Assembly (NCBI GenBank): GCA_016191555.1
Contig: JACPVX010000011.1
Span: forward strand, 1-64,000
Length of the DNA stretch: 64,000 nucleotides
Reading direction: 5' to 3'
Origin: Bacteroidota bacterium
GTDB taxonomy: Bacteria; Bacteroidota; Bacteroidia; Cytophagales; Cyclobacteriaceae
Below, one piece after another: positions 1-7,325 of this stretch. Below the pieces are notes generated by a model. It was not told where the DNA came from, did not search any database, and saw nothing but the letters and a program-made list of their open reading frames with translations. The position numbers and the translations under genes are program-made. Numbering within the stretch: position 1 is the stretch's first letter; the number at the start of each line of letters is the position of its first letter.

Positions 1-1107
1 GTACACGAAACAGGCAATGGTGCTTTCTTAGATGGCGGTTTAATTTTTTTGTCGGGCAGTCCGGAGTTGGATGAGAAGGCCGGCATTAAAACAGGGAGGC
101 TGTCGGGCATTGTGAATCACCACGTGCCGCAGTATTTGCGCTCGAACCAAAAGCCGAGCTATGCTACCAACTGCATTGAAGATTGGGAGGAGAAACTGGA
201 TAAGATTATTGAAGAAACGATTTTGGCAGACATGTCGCTGATATCGGGCATACCGCCTTGGGCGCAGATGTATTTCGATCGCATCATCGCGCGCACGGGC
301 AAGAAGGCGAAGGATGTGTTTCCGAATTTTTCATTGTTTGTGTATGGAGGTGTGAACTTTGAACCGTATCGCGCGAAGTTGTTTGAAACGATTGGCAAGC
401 GCGTGGACTCAATCGAGACGTATCCGGCTTCCGAAGGATTTATTGCGTATCAGGATTCGCAGCGTGCCGAGGGGTTGCTGCTGTTGCTGAACAGCGGCAT
501 CTTCTTTGAGTTTATTCCGGCTGATGAATATTTTAATGAGAAGCCTACACGGCTGTCGATTGAAGAGGTGGAGTTGGGGAAAAATTATGCGGTGATTATC
601 AACAACAACGCGGGCTTGTGGGGCTACTCGATTGGAGATACGATAAAGTTTGTTTCGAAAGATCCGTATCGCATTGTGGTGAGCGGGCGCATCAAACATT
701 TTATTTCTGCCTTTGGCGAGCACGTGATTGGCGAAGAGGTGGAGAAGGCGATGAAGTTTACGATGGAGAAGATGAAGGAGGTGGAACTGGTGGAGTTTAC
801 GGTGGCACCGAATGTGGCGCCAAATGAAGGGATGCCTCACCACGAGTGGTTGATTGAGTTTGCGAATGCGCCTGCTGACATGGAGGTGTTTCGGTTGGAA
901 CTGGATACGCAGTTGCGTAGGTTGAATGTATATTATGATGATTTGATTACCGGCAATATTCTCTCTACGCTGAAGATTACGCCCTTGCAGAAGAACGGGT
1001 TTATTGATTACATGAAATCGCAGGGCAAGTTGGGCGGACAAAACAAAGTGCCACGGCTTTCGAATGATCGGAAGATTGCCGAATCACTAGCTGCATTTGC
1101 GAAGTAG
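1..1107 (+). CDS. GH3 auxin-responsive promoter family protein (5' end missing)
   Basis: The reading frame is open from base 1, so this is the C-terminal 368 residues of a gene that starts before the window; GH3 proteins are usually about 500 residues. GH3 enzymes are ANL-superfamily adenylating enzymes that join acyl acids to amino acids. Visible hallmarks are the segment YPASEGFIAYQD (about residues 125-136 of the fragment), the GYSIGDTIKF motif that follows, and the VSGRIKHFISAFGEHV hinge region of the family. Bacteroidota commonly carry one such gene; its substrate is unknown. The glycosyltransferase downstream starts 7 nt after its stop and may be cotranscribed. Confidence 0.88.
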   Translation, partial: VHETGNGAFLDGGLIFLSGSPELDEKAGIKTGRLSGIVNHHVPQYLRSNQKPSYATNCIEDWEEKLDKIIEETILADMSLISGIPPWAQMYFDRIIARTGKKAKDVFPNFSLFVYGGVNFEPYRAKLFETIGKRVDSIETYPASEGFIAYQDSQRAEGLLLLLNSGIFFEFIPADEYFNEKPTRLSIEEVELGKNYAVIINNNAGLWGYSIGDTIKFVSKDPYRIVVSGRIKHFISAFGEHVIGEEVEKAMKFTMEKMKEVELVEFTVAPNVAPNEGMPHHEWLIEFANAPADMEVFRLELDTQLRRLNVYYDDLITGNILSTLKITPLQKNGFIDYMKSQGKLGGQNKVPRLSNDRKIAESLAAFAK

Positions 1108-1114
1108 TTTGCGC

Positions 1115-2119
1115 ATGGCTCAGTTGACTCTCCTCATGCCCGTTTACAATGCAGCGCCTTATTTGCGCGAGGCGGTAGATAGTCTGTTGGACCAAACATT
1201 TACAGATTTTGAGTTGTGGTTGATCGATGATGGGTCGACTGACGCATCGCGTGCCATCATGCAATCATACACCGATTCAAGAATTCGTTTTTTTGGGTTT
1301 GATCATAATCGCGGACGAGTAACGGTAGTGAACGAAGTAGTAGAGCAGATAACGACACCCTTTTTTTCGATTACCGATGCCGATGATGCATCGCAACCGC
1401 AGCGCCTGCAAAAGCAAATGGAGGTTTTGCTGAAGGATCAATCGATCATGCTTTGCGGAACTGGCTATGTGGCGATGAACGCAGCAGGAAAAATTTTTCG
1501 AAATGTGCTGTTGCCACAGCGTCATGAGTTGATTTACGAACAAATGCCACAACATGCGCAAGTACATGGACCTACCACGATCATGCGCAGCGAGTTATTG
1601 AAAGAGTTTGTGCCACTGTATCGCAATTATTTTAAAGATCATATTGCCGATGCGGATTTGGCTTCGCGAATAGTCGATCGCTATCGCGCGGCAAATGCGC
1701 CCGAGGCATTGTATGCGTATCGCATTGTAAGCTCGTCTAATTCGCGCAAGAATGTGTCGATTCGCTTTCTGCACTTGTATAAAGTCATTGCTTTTTTGAG
1801 CGACCAGCGCAGGCGCACCGGTAGCGATAGTCTGGAACAAAACCGTGTGGAGGAGGTAGATGCGTATCTGAATAAAATTGCGGAGCCTTATATTCGCGAT
1901 GCATCGCTGCACCATCGCCATGCGGCTTTTTATCATTTGTATTGGCATGCGCTGTCCAAAGCCTGGCGCAGCGGTTGGCAGGCGTGGCGACTAAAACCTT
2001 ATCATCCTAAAAACAATTTTTTATTGTTTTACCTTGTAACAAAATCGGTGGTTTATCTCTTTAATGAGAGATGGGTCAATCCACATTACACAACATATTT
2101 TAAAAACACAACGCATTGA
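1115..2119 (+). CDS. Glycosyltransferase family 2
   Basis: A 334-residue GT-A fold glycosyltransferase. The N-terminus LTLLMPVYNAAPYLREAVDS is the classic GT2 nucleotide-sugar binding start, followed by DDGSTD (about residues 35-40) and the metal-binding DADD near residue 86. It lacks obvious membrane helices, so it probably works at the cytoplasmic face on an envelope polysaccharide or lipid acceptor; the sugar cannot be told from sequence. A TTG codon at 1097 would extend the protein by six residues, but the ATG at 1115 matches the family start. It lies 7 nt after the GH3 gene and may share its transcript. Confidence 0.87.
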   Translation: MAQLTLLMPVYNAAPYLREAVDSLLDQTFTDFELWLIDDGSTDASRAIMQSYTDSRIRFFGFDHNRGRVTVVNEVVEQITTPFFSITDADDASQPQRLQKQMEVLLKDQSIMLCGTGYVAMNAAGKIFRNVLLPQRHELIYEQMPQHAQVHGPTTIMRSELLKEFVPLYRNYFKDHIADADLASRIVDRYRAANAPEALYAYRIVSSSNSRKNVSIRFLHLYKVIAFLSDQRRRTGSDSLEQNRVEEVDAYLNKIAEPYIRDASLHHRHAAFYHLYWHALSKAWRSGWQAWRLKPYHPKNNFLLFYLVTKSVVYLFNERWVNPHYTTYFKNTTH

Positions 2120-2178
2120 TGCACCAATACTTTCAATCCTCTACACGCTCTGTACCGATGCTGCTTAATTGTGTTTCC

Positions 2179-2213
2179 ATTCCTAAATTCTTAGTGCCTT
2201 TGTGCCTTCGTGG
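2179..2213 (+). repeat. Intergenic 8-bp periodic element before dxr
   Basis: The 104-nt gap before dxr holds two octamers ATTCCTAA and ATTCTTAG (2179-2194), then three in-register octamers CTTAGTGC, CTTTGTGC and CTTCGTGG (2190-2213; the two series overlap). The last ends ten bases before the dxr ATG. Similar CTTTGTGCC-type strings are, to my recollection, scattered in Bacteroidota intergenic regions. No function is evident and no promoter match is seen in it. Confidence 0.55.
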
Positions 2214-2223
2214 TTAATAAATT

Positions 2224-3384
2224 ATGAGTAAAGAAAAAAAATCGATTGCAATTTTAGGGTCTACCGGTTCCATTGGCACGCAAGCGCTGGAAGTGATAGC
2301 CGCCCATCCCGATCAGTTTGAAGTAGAAGTGCTCACAGCACAATCCAATGCCGAGTTGCTGATCGCGCAAGCGAAAGCATTCCAGCCCAACGCGGTGGTG
2401 ATTGGCAATGAAGATTTGTACCCCGTGGTGAAGGAAGCGTTGGTGCCTCTGAACATCAAAGTTTTTGCAGGCGAAAAAGCATTGTCATCGATTGTTCAGA
2501 TGGACAGCATTGATCTGGTGCTGACAGCTTTGGTAGGCTATGCCGGATTGAACCCAACACTAAAAGCGATTGAAGCAGGTAAAAACATCGCACTGGCTAA
2601 CAAAGAAACATTGGTGGTAGCAGGCGAGTTAGTCACGCAATTGGCCCGCTCCAAAGGCGTGAATATTTATCCAGTAGATTCCGAGCACTCGGCTATCTTC
2701 CAATGTCTGGTGGGGGAATTCGATAATCCAATTGAAAAAATCATATTAACGGCCTCGGGTGGTCCCTTTCGGGGAAAGAAACGCGATGAACTATTACAGG
2801 TAACGAAGGCTCAAGCGCTCAAGCACCCCAATTGGACGATGGGCGCGAAAGTGACGATCGACTCGGCCAGCCTGATGAACAAGGGATTGGAAGTCATTGA
2901 GGCCAAGTGGCTTTTTGCATTGAAGCCCTCTCAGATTGAGGTGATTGTACATCCACAGAGTATTGTACACTCACTGGTGCAGTTTCAGGATAGCTCGATC
3001 AAGGCTCAATTGGGTTTGCCCGATATGCGGTTGCCCATTCAGTTTGCCCTCGGCTACCCGCAGCGGCTGTCGGCTACCTTTCCACGATTTAACTTTGCGG
3101 CCTATCCATCATTAACTTTTGAGCCACCCGATACAGAAACTTTTCGTAACCTTGCACTCGCTTTTAGCGCGATGGAACGTGGCGGCAACATGCCTTGTGT
3201 GTTGAATGCCGCCAACGAAATAGCGGTAGCGGAATTTTTAAAAGATAAAGTAGGTTTCTTGCAGATGTCGGATGTGGTAGAACATTGTTTGAATACCATT
3301 CCCTTCATAGCGAAGCCAACATTAGAAGATTATATAGCAACAGATAAAGAAACCCGAATCAAAGCAAAAGAGAAAATCGGTTAG
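2224..3384 (+). CDS. dxr: 1-deoxy-D-xylulose-5-phosphate reductoisomerase
   Basis: A 386-residue enzyme converting DXP to 2-C-methyl-D-erythritol 4-phosphate with NADPH, the committed step of MEP isoprenoid synthesis in the cytoplasm. The NADPH loop GSTGSIG is at residues 12-18. The metal and substrate region VDSEHSAIFQCL, the flexible-loop motif ASGGPF, and the segments HPNWTMG, SASLMNKGLEVIEA and HPQSIVHS are all present and intact, and the length is normal. The next gene, rseP, follows after about 75 nt filled by an octamer repeat; dxr-rseP adjacency is common in Bacteroidota. Confidence 0.97.
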   Translation: MSKEKKSIAILGSTGSIGTQALEVIAAHPDQFEVEVLTAQSNAELLIAQAKAFQPNAVVIGNEDLYPVVKEALVPLNIKVFAGEKALSSIVQMDSIDLVLTALVGYAGLNPTLKAIEAGKNIALANKETLVVAGELVTQLARSKGVNIYPVDSEHSAIFQCLVGEFDNPIEKIILTASGGPFRGKKRDELLQVTKAQALKHPNWTMGAKVTIDSASLMNKGLEVIEAKWLFALKPSQIEVIVHPQSIVHSLVQFQDSSIKAQLGLPDMRLPIQFALGYPQRLSATFPRFNFAAYPSLTFEPPDTETFRNLALAFSAMERGGNMPCVLNAANEIAVAEFLKDKVGFLQMSDVVEHCLNTIPFIAKPTLEDYIATDKETRIKAKEKIG

Positions 3385-3391
3385 AAAGAAT

Positions 3392-3443
3392 TGTCAAATC
3401 AACAAATCATCGAATTAGCAAATTAACGAATCAACGAATTAAC
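3392..3443 (-). repeat. Octamer array (ATTYGNTR read on the minus strand) before rseP
   Basis: Between dxr and rseP the plus strand reads as back-to-back octamers of the form YANCRAAT: a partial unit ending at 3399, then CAACAAAT, CATCGAAT, TAGCAAAT, TAACGAAT and CAACGAAT (3400-3439), then the start of another (TAAC). The array ends 17 nt before the preferred rseP start. The same octamer in the opposite orientation recurs at 61845-61876. It has no evident hairpin and no coding capacity. Confidence 0.75.
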
Positions 3444-3460
3444 TTATGGAGGGAATAATT

Positions 3461-4864
3461 ATGACGGCTCAGCTCTTACTGAGTCTTTCAATATTAATCG
3501 TGGTGCATGAAGGCGGGCACTTCTTTGCTGCACGGTTATTCAACATTAAAGTGGAGAAGTTCTATCTCTTCTTTGATTTCCTATTCCCTATGGCAAACCT
3601 GCTTAATTTTTCATTGGTAAAATTTAAGAAAGGCGATACGGAATATGGAATCGGCTGGTTTCCATTGGGAGGCTATGTAAAAATTGCCGGCATGGTAGAC
3701 GAGAGCATGGACAAAGAGCAATTGAAAGCTCCGGCAGAGCCGTGGGAGTTTCGCTCGAAGCCAGCCTGGCAGCGTTTGATTGTAATGATGGGAGGTATCA
3801 TCGTCAATGTGGTATTGGGAGTAATGATTTTTATTGGTATAGTTTATTTCATGGGCGATACCGTTTTACCAAAAGCGTTCGTATTTAATAATGGAGGCAT
3901 TCAGGCGATGGAATTGGCTGAGAAGTTAGGCCTGAAAACGGGAGATAAAATTGTGAAGGTTAACGACCAAGACTATCAGAATTTTGATGACCTCTACAAG
4001 GCTGATTTTATGCTATCTGAGAATGCGCATTACACCGTGCTACGTGATGGTCAGGAAATCAATATTCCCATTCCAAAGAATTTTATTGAGAACTTCAATT
4101 CGAAAGATGCTCCCTCTACCTTTATGTCTTTTCGTATTGCTCCGATTGTAAATGATGTTTCAGGGGTTATTGACTTATTATATAATGAGAAAGGTGAAAT
4201 CGTAGAGACGAAGGAGAAAATAGAATCGGTAGCCAGTAAGGCAGGTTTGAAGAAAGGAGATCAGTTTATTGAGTTGCAGGGCAAGCCGATTCAATACTAC
4301 GATGAGGTCATGACCACGTTGCGCAGCAAACCACACGATAGCATTTCATTTAAAGTGAAAAGAGGCAGCGATACCATTGCTTACAAAGGGCCGTTTAAAA
4401 ACCAAGTGCAGATTGGCTTCCGTCCTGTTCCGCCAAGGAAAGAAGACTTCAAAACAATCAGTTACAGTTTAGGAGAGTCAGTGCCGCTTGGGGTGTCACG
4501 TGCCTTTGGTGTTATTGGTTTGCAGTTGAAAGCTTTCAAGCGCATATTCCAAGGCGAGATTTCATTTAAGAAATCGCTTTCCGGACCTATCGGCATGGCG
4601 CAAATGTATGGTGGCGCGTGGGATTGGGAACGGTTCTGGCGTATGACTGGCTTACTTTCGATGGTATTAGCCTTTATGAATTTCCTACCGATCCCGGCTC
4701 TAGACGGTGGCTATGTAGTATTCTTACTATATGAGATGATCAGTGGCCGCGAACCTTCTGAAAAATTCATGGAGAATGCTACCAAAGTGGGAATGGCCAT
4801 CCTTTTGGTGTTGATGGTTTTTGTATTCTATAATGATATTCTAAAGTTGTTTACAGGTCATTAA
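3461..4864 (+). CDS. rseP: Site-2 zinc metalloprotease RseP
   Basis: A 467-residue inner-membrane intramembrane protease (M50 family) that cleaves anti-sigma factors or signal peptides within the membrane. The zinc motif HEGGH is at residues 16-20 in the first helix; two PDZ-like segments fill the middle (around residues 145-200 and 240-310); the C-terminal membrane motif PIPALDGG supplies the third zinc ligand Asp. I prefer the ATG at 3461 because a strong GGAGGG (3448-3453) lies 7 nt upstream. An in-frame ATG at 3446 would add five residues but would place that site inside the gene. Confidence 0.95.
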   Translation: MTAQLLLSLSILIVVHEGGHFFAARLFNIKVEKFYLFFDFLFPMANLLNFSLVKFKKGDTEYGIGWFPLGGYVKIAGMVDESMDKEQLKAPAEPWEFRSKPAWQRLIVMMGGIIVNVVLGVMIFIGIVYFMGDTVLPKAFVFNNGGIQAMELAEKLGLKTGDKIVKVNDQDYQNFDDLYKADFMLSENAHYTVLRDGQEINIPIPKNFIENFNSKDAPSTFMSFRIAPIVNDVSGVIDLLYNEKGEIVETKEKIESVASKAGLKKGDQFIELQGKPIQYYDEVMTTLRSKPHDSISFKVKRGSDTIAYKGPFKNQVQIGFRPVPPRKEDFKTISYSLGESVPLGVSRAFGVIGLQLKAFKRIFQGEISFKKSLSGPIGMAQMYGGAWDWERFWRMTGLLSMVLAFMNFLPIPALDGGYVVFLLYEMISGREPSEKFMENATKVGMAILLVLMVFVFYNDILKLFTGH

Positions 4865-4887
4865 TCCTAGTTTTAGACAGCATAAAG

Positions 4888-4921
4888 ACCCTTCTTAATT
4901 ATGATTGAGAAGGGTTTTTTT
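4888..4921 (+). terminator. Rho-independent terminator after rseP
   Basis: Perfect 8-bp stem ACCCTTCT (4888-4895) with AGAAGGGT (4908-4915), 12-nt loop, followed by a T run to 4921. It lies 24 nt after the rseP stop and separates dxr-rseP from the tetR operon. The rest of the gap to 5033 holds the tetR promoter and operator. Confidence 0.9.
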
Positions 4922-4990
4922 ATGTGCGAAATGAAATTTTATGTTCTGTAAATCAGGTAATTAAGAATATTTAATAAACATTGATCTAAA

Positions 4991-5007
4991 ACTGAACACC
5001 GTTTATT
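4991..5007. promoter_or_regulatory. Candidate TetR operator O1
   Basis: ACTGAACACCGTTTATT is an imperfect 17-bp palindrome (5 of 8 arm pairs match) that is identical at 13 of 17 positions to the better palindrome at 5689-5705. It ends on the first base of the TAATTTTG -7 element of tetR, so a bound dimer would block the promoter. Autoregulation by the tetR product is the natural inference. Confidence 0.6.
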
Positions 5008-5014
5008 AATTTTG
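5007..5014 (+). promoter_or_regulatory. Promoter -7 element of tetR efflux operon
   Basis: TAATTTTG matches the Bacteroidota TAnnTTTG consensus, 20 nt before the tetR ATG. A TTG at 4981-4983 could be the -33 element, although the 23-nt spacer is at the long end. Confidence 0.6.
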
Positions 5015-5033
5015 CCCGTATAAGTCAATAATT

Positions 5034-5672
5034 ATGGGCGTAAAAGAAAGAAAAGAGCGCGATAAGCTTGAGATGCGGGACAAAATCCTGCAATCGGCAC
5101 ATAAGCTCTTTTTAGAAAAGGGTTTCGATCAGATCAGCTTGCGAAGTATTGCGGAAGCCATCGAGTATAGTCCCGCTACCATTTACCTCTATTTTAAGGA
5201 CAAGAACGAAATCTTCCATGCCATGCATCAGCAAGGCTTTGGCATGTTGAATCAGGCGTTCCAACCGCTCACGCAAATAGCGAATCCCTTTGAGCGATTG
5301 AAGGAAATGGGCAAGGCTTACATTCAGTTTGCTACCACCAATCCGGAAGTGTATGATTTGTTGTTCATCCGAACTGAACCCATGGAGCATTTAGCAACTT
5401 GCCTGGATGACCAGTGGACAGAAGGTGATCGTGCATTTGATGTGCTTTTGCAAACGGTAAAGGGCTGTCAAGAGCAAGGATTTTTTGTCGGCCTCGATAC
5501 ACAAAATATGTCCATGGTTATTTGGAGTTTCATTCATGGTTTATGTGCCTTGGGAATCAGTAAACACATTTCACATGTTAAAGAAGCCCGCGAGAACCAG
5601 TTGGTGATCGATGAAATTATGAACAACACGTACGACACCTTTAAAGCGATGCTAGAACGACTGAAGAGCTAA
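5034..5672 (+). CDS. TetR/AcrR family transcriptional regulator
   Basis: A 212-residue repressor. The N-terminal helix-turn-helix of the TetR family is clear: ILQSAHKLFLEKGFDQISL, then SIAEAIEYSPATIYLYFKDK with the diagnostic YLYFKDK at about residues 50-56. The C-terminal ligand-binding half is helical and variable, so the inducer is unknown. It heads an operon with tolC, an ACP-like gene, hlyD and acrB, so it very likely represses its own efflux system through the matching palindromes at 4991 and 5689. Confidence 0.93.
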   Translation: MGVKERKERDKLEMRDKILQSAHKLFLEKGFDQISLRSIAEAIEYSPATIYLYFKDKNEIFHAMHQQGFGMLNQAFQPLTQIANPFERLKEMGKAYIQFATTNPEVYDLLFIRTEPMEHLATCLDDQWTEGDRAFDVLLQTVKGCQEQGFFVGLDTQNMSMVIWSFIHGLCALGISKHISHVKEARENQLVIDEIMNNTYDTFKAMLERLKS

Positions 5673-5688
5673 AAAAATTTGACGTATA

Positions 5689-5705
5689 ACTAAACACTGT
5701 TAAGT
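5689..5705. promoter_or_regulatory. Candidate TetR operator O2
   Basis: ACTAAACACTGTTAAGT is a 17-bp palindrome with 7 of 8 arm pairs matching about a central C. It lies in the 42-nt gap between tetR and tolC, 9 nt before the tolC ATG. A TTTG at 5678-5681 just upstream could be part of a second promoter that this site controls, but no good -7 element is visible. Confidence 0.6.
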
Positions 5706-5714
5706 GAATTAACG

Positions 5715-7073
5715 ATGAATACCAGAAGCTACATTTTTACATTCATGCTGTTGATGGTCAGTCTGCAGCTAGCGGCTCAAACCTCCATCTTAGATCAATA
5801 CATTCAAGAAGGATTGAAGAGCAATTTGCAACTGCAACAAGAGCAGTTGAACTACGAAAAGAGCGAGCAAAGTTTACAGTTGGCGCGCGCACTGTTCATG
5901 CCACAGGTTTCAGCCAATGCGTCTTACCAATTGGCAGGCGGAGGCCGTAAAATTTCTTTTCCCGTGGGAGATTTACTAAACGGAGTTTATTCTACGCTGA
6001 ATCAATTAACAGGCACTACCAACTTTCCACAAATTCAAAATGTGAATGAGCAGTTCTTGGCGAATAATTTTCACGATACAAAACTGCGCGTGATTCAGCC
6101 GCTCTTCAACCCCGACATTTATTTTGCTTACAAAGCGCAGAAAGAATTGACTACCGTGCAAAAAGCACAAAAGAAAACGTACGAAAATGAGTTGAAGTAC
6201 AACATTGCTTCTGCTTACTTTCAATATCTGCAAACAGAAGAAGGGCTTCTCATCTTGAAAAAGACCAAAGTACTTCTCAACGAATTGCTCAAAATCAATC
6301 AAAGTTTAGTTGCGAATGCGAAGGCTACCAAAGATGTTGTTTTAAATGCCGAGTATGAATTGAGCAAAGTAGAACAGCAATTGGCAGAAACTGAAAAGAA
6401 CAATCAAGTGGCTCGGTCGTATTTCAATTTTTTATTGAACCGCGATTTGAATCACGAAATCACTCGCGATACCACGATGATGGTAACTTATAGTAATCAG
6501 CAAACCATCGATCAATTGACCACACAAGCCATTCAACAGCGCCAGGAGATCAAACAATTGGAAGGTGGCATTCGTGCGAATCAGCAATTGGTTGGCTTGC
6601 AAAAAGGAAGTGCCTTCATGCCGAAACTGAACGCTGTTGGCGATGTGGGTTACCAAGGCTTTCAATACAAATTTGATAACTCACAGCAATATTGGTTGGT
6701 GCAGTTTGGGCTTACGTGGGATATTTTTAAAGGAGGCGAGAAGCAAGTAAAAATTCAGCAAGCGAAAATTGATCAACAGGTGATGACCAACCGAATGGAT
6801 CAACTGAAAAAACAAATTGAGTTGCAGGTGATTCAAGCACACTACGAATTGGAGATGGCGAACAAAACATTAGAAGCATCGCAGAGTGGTGTGCGCAGCA
6901 CCGAGCGATCATTTCAAATTATTCAATCCAAATACCGCGAAGGACAAGCTATTCTATTAGAATATTTAGATGCGCAGAATAAACTAACCACTGCGCGCTT
7001 AACACAGTCCATTAATCATTATGAATTGCTGCGTAAAGAAGCGGCTCTTCAAAAAACCATAGCTACACTATAA
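5715..7073 (+). CDS. TolC family outer-membrane efflux protein
   Basis: A 452-residue outer-membrane channel of an RND efflux pump. A signal peptide ends near residue 21 (LQLAAQ). Two repeats rich in long heptad-type helices follow, with the first ending near residue 230 and the second beginning around EIKQLEGGIRANQQLVGLQ. The C-terminal helix carries the family motif EYLDAQNKLTTARL. It is the first structural gene after tetR, and the ACP-like gene starts 2 nt after its stop. Confidence 0.93.
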   Translation: MNTRSYIFTFMLLMVSLQLAAQTSILDQYIQEGLKSNLQLQQEQLNYEKSEQSLQLARALFMPQVSANASYQLAGGGRKISFPVGDLLNGVYSTLNQLTGTTNFPQIQNVNEQFLANNFHDTKLRVIQPLFNPDIYFAYKAQKELTTVQKAQKKTYENELKYNIASAYFQYLQTEEGLLILKKTKVLLNELLKINQSLVANAKATKDVVLNAEYELSKVEQQLAETEKNNQVARSYFNFLLNRDLNHEITRDTTMMVTYSNQQTIDQLTTQAIQQRQEIKQLEGGIRANQQLVGLQKGSAFMPKLNAVGDVGYQGFQYKFDNSQQYWLVQFGLTWDIFKGGEKQVKIQQAKIDQQVMTNRMDQLKKQIELQVIQAHYELEMANKTLEASQSGVRSTERSFQIIQSKYREGQAILLEYLDAQNKLTTARLTQSINHYELLRKEAALQKTIATL

Positions 7074-7075
7074 TT

Positions 7076-7321
7076 ATGAGCGCCACTTATCGATCTGTTC
7101 AAACCATCCTGCGTAAGCAGTTGCTTGTGCCTGTATCGCGTATGCAATCCAAGCAAAAGTTTACCAGCGACCTCGGACTTTCTTCTTTCGAGTTGAATGC
7201 ATTACTTTATTATGTAGAAGAAAAATACAAAGTACAAATTCCGGAAACGGGAGAATCGCTGACCGTGCAAGACTTAATACAATCTATCGAACAAAAAAAT
7301 ACTGATCATACTAAAAGATAA
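7076..7321 (+). CDS. Acyl-carrier-protein-like small protein inside the efflux operon
   Basis: An 81-residue protein with the acyl carrier protein pattern. FTSDLGLSSFELNALL (residues 29-44) aligns with the canonical phosphopantetheine site F-DLGADSLDTVEL, placing Ser37 at the modified serine. It is followed by a helix VEEKYKVQIPE and a closing helix TVQDLIQSIEQ, as in ACP helices III and IV. The Asp before the serine is Ser here and the Leu after it is Phe, so phosphopantetheinylation is plausible but not assured. It starts 2 nt after tolC and stops 4 nt before hlyD, so it is surely cotranscribed with the pump. Its role there is unknown; acyl chain delivery or a structural use of the fold are guesses. 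Confidence 0.75.
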   Translation: MSATYRSVQTILRKQLLVPVSRMQSKQKFTSDLGLSSFELNALLYYVEEKYKVQIPETGESLTVQDLIQSIEQKNTDHTKR

Positions 7322-7325
7322 CACC

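Noticed and set aside
409..1041. 210-residue open frame on the minus strand within the GH3-family gene
   Set aside because: It lies wholly antisense to a clear gene, is rich in His, Arg and Gln with no family resemblance, and reflects the codon bias of the real gene.
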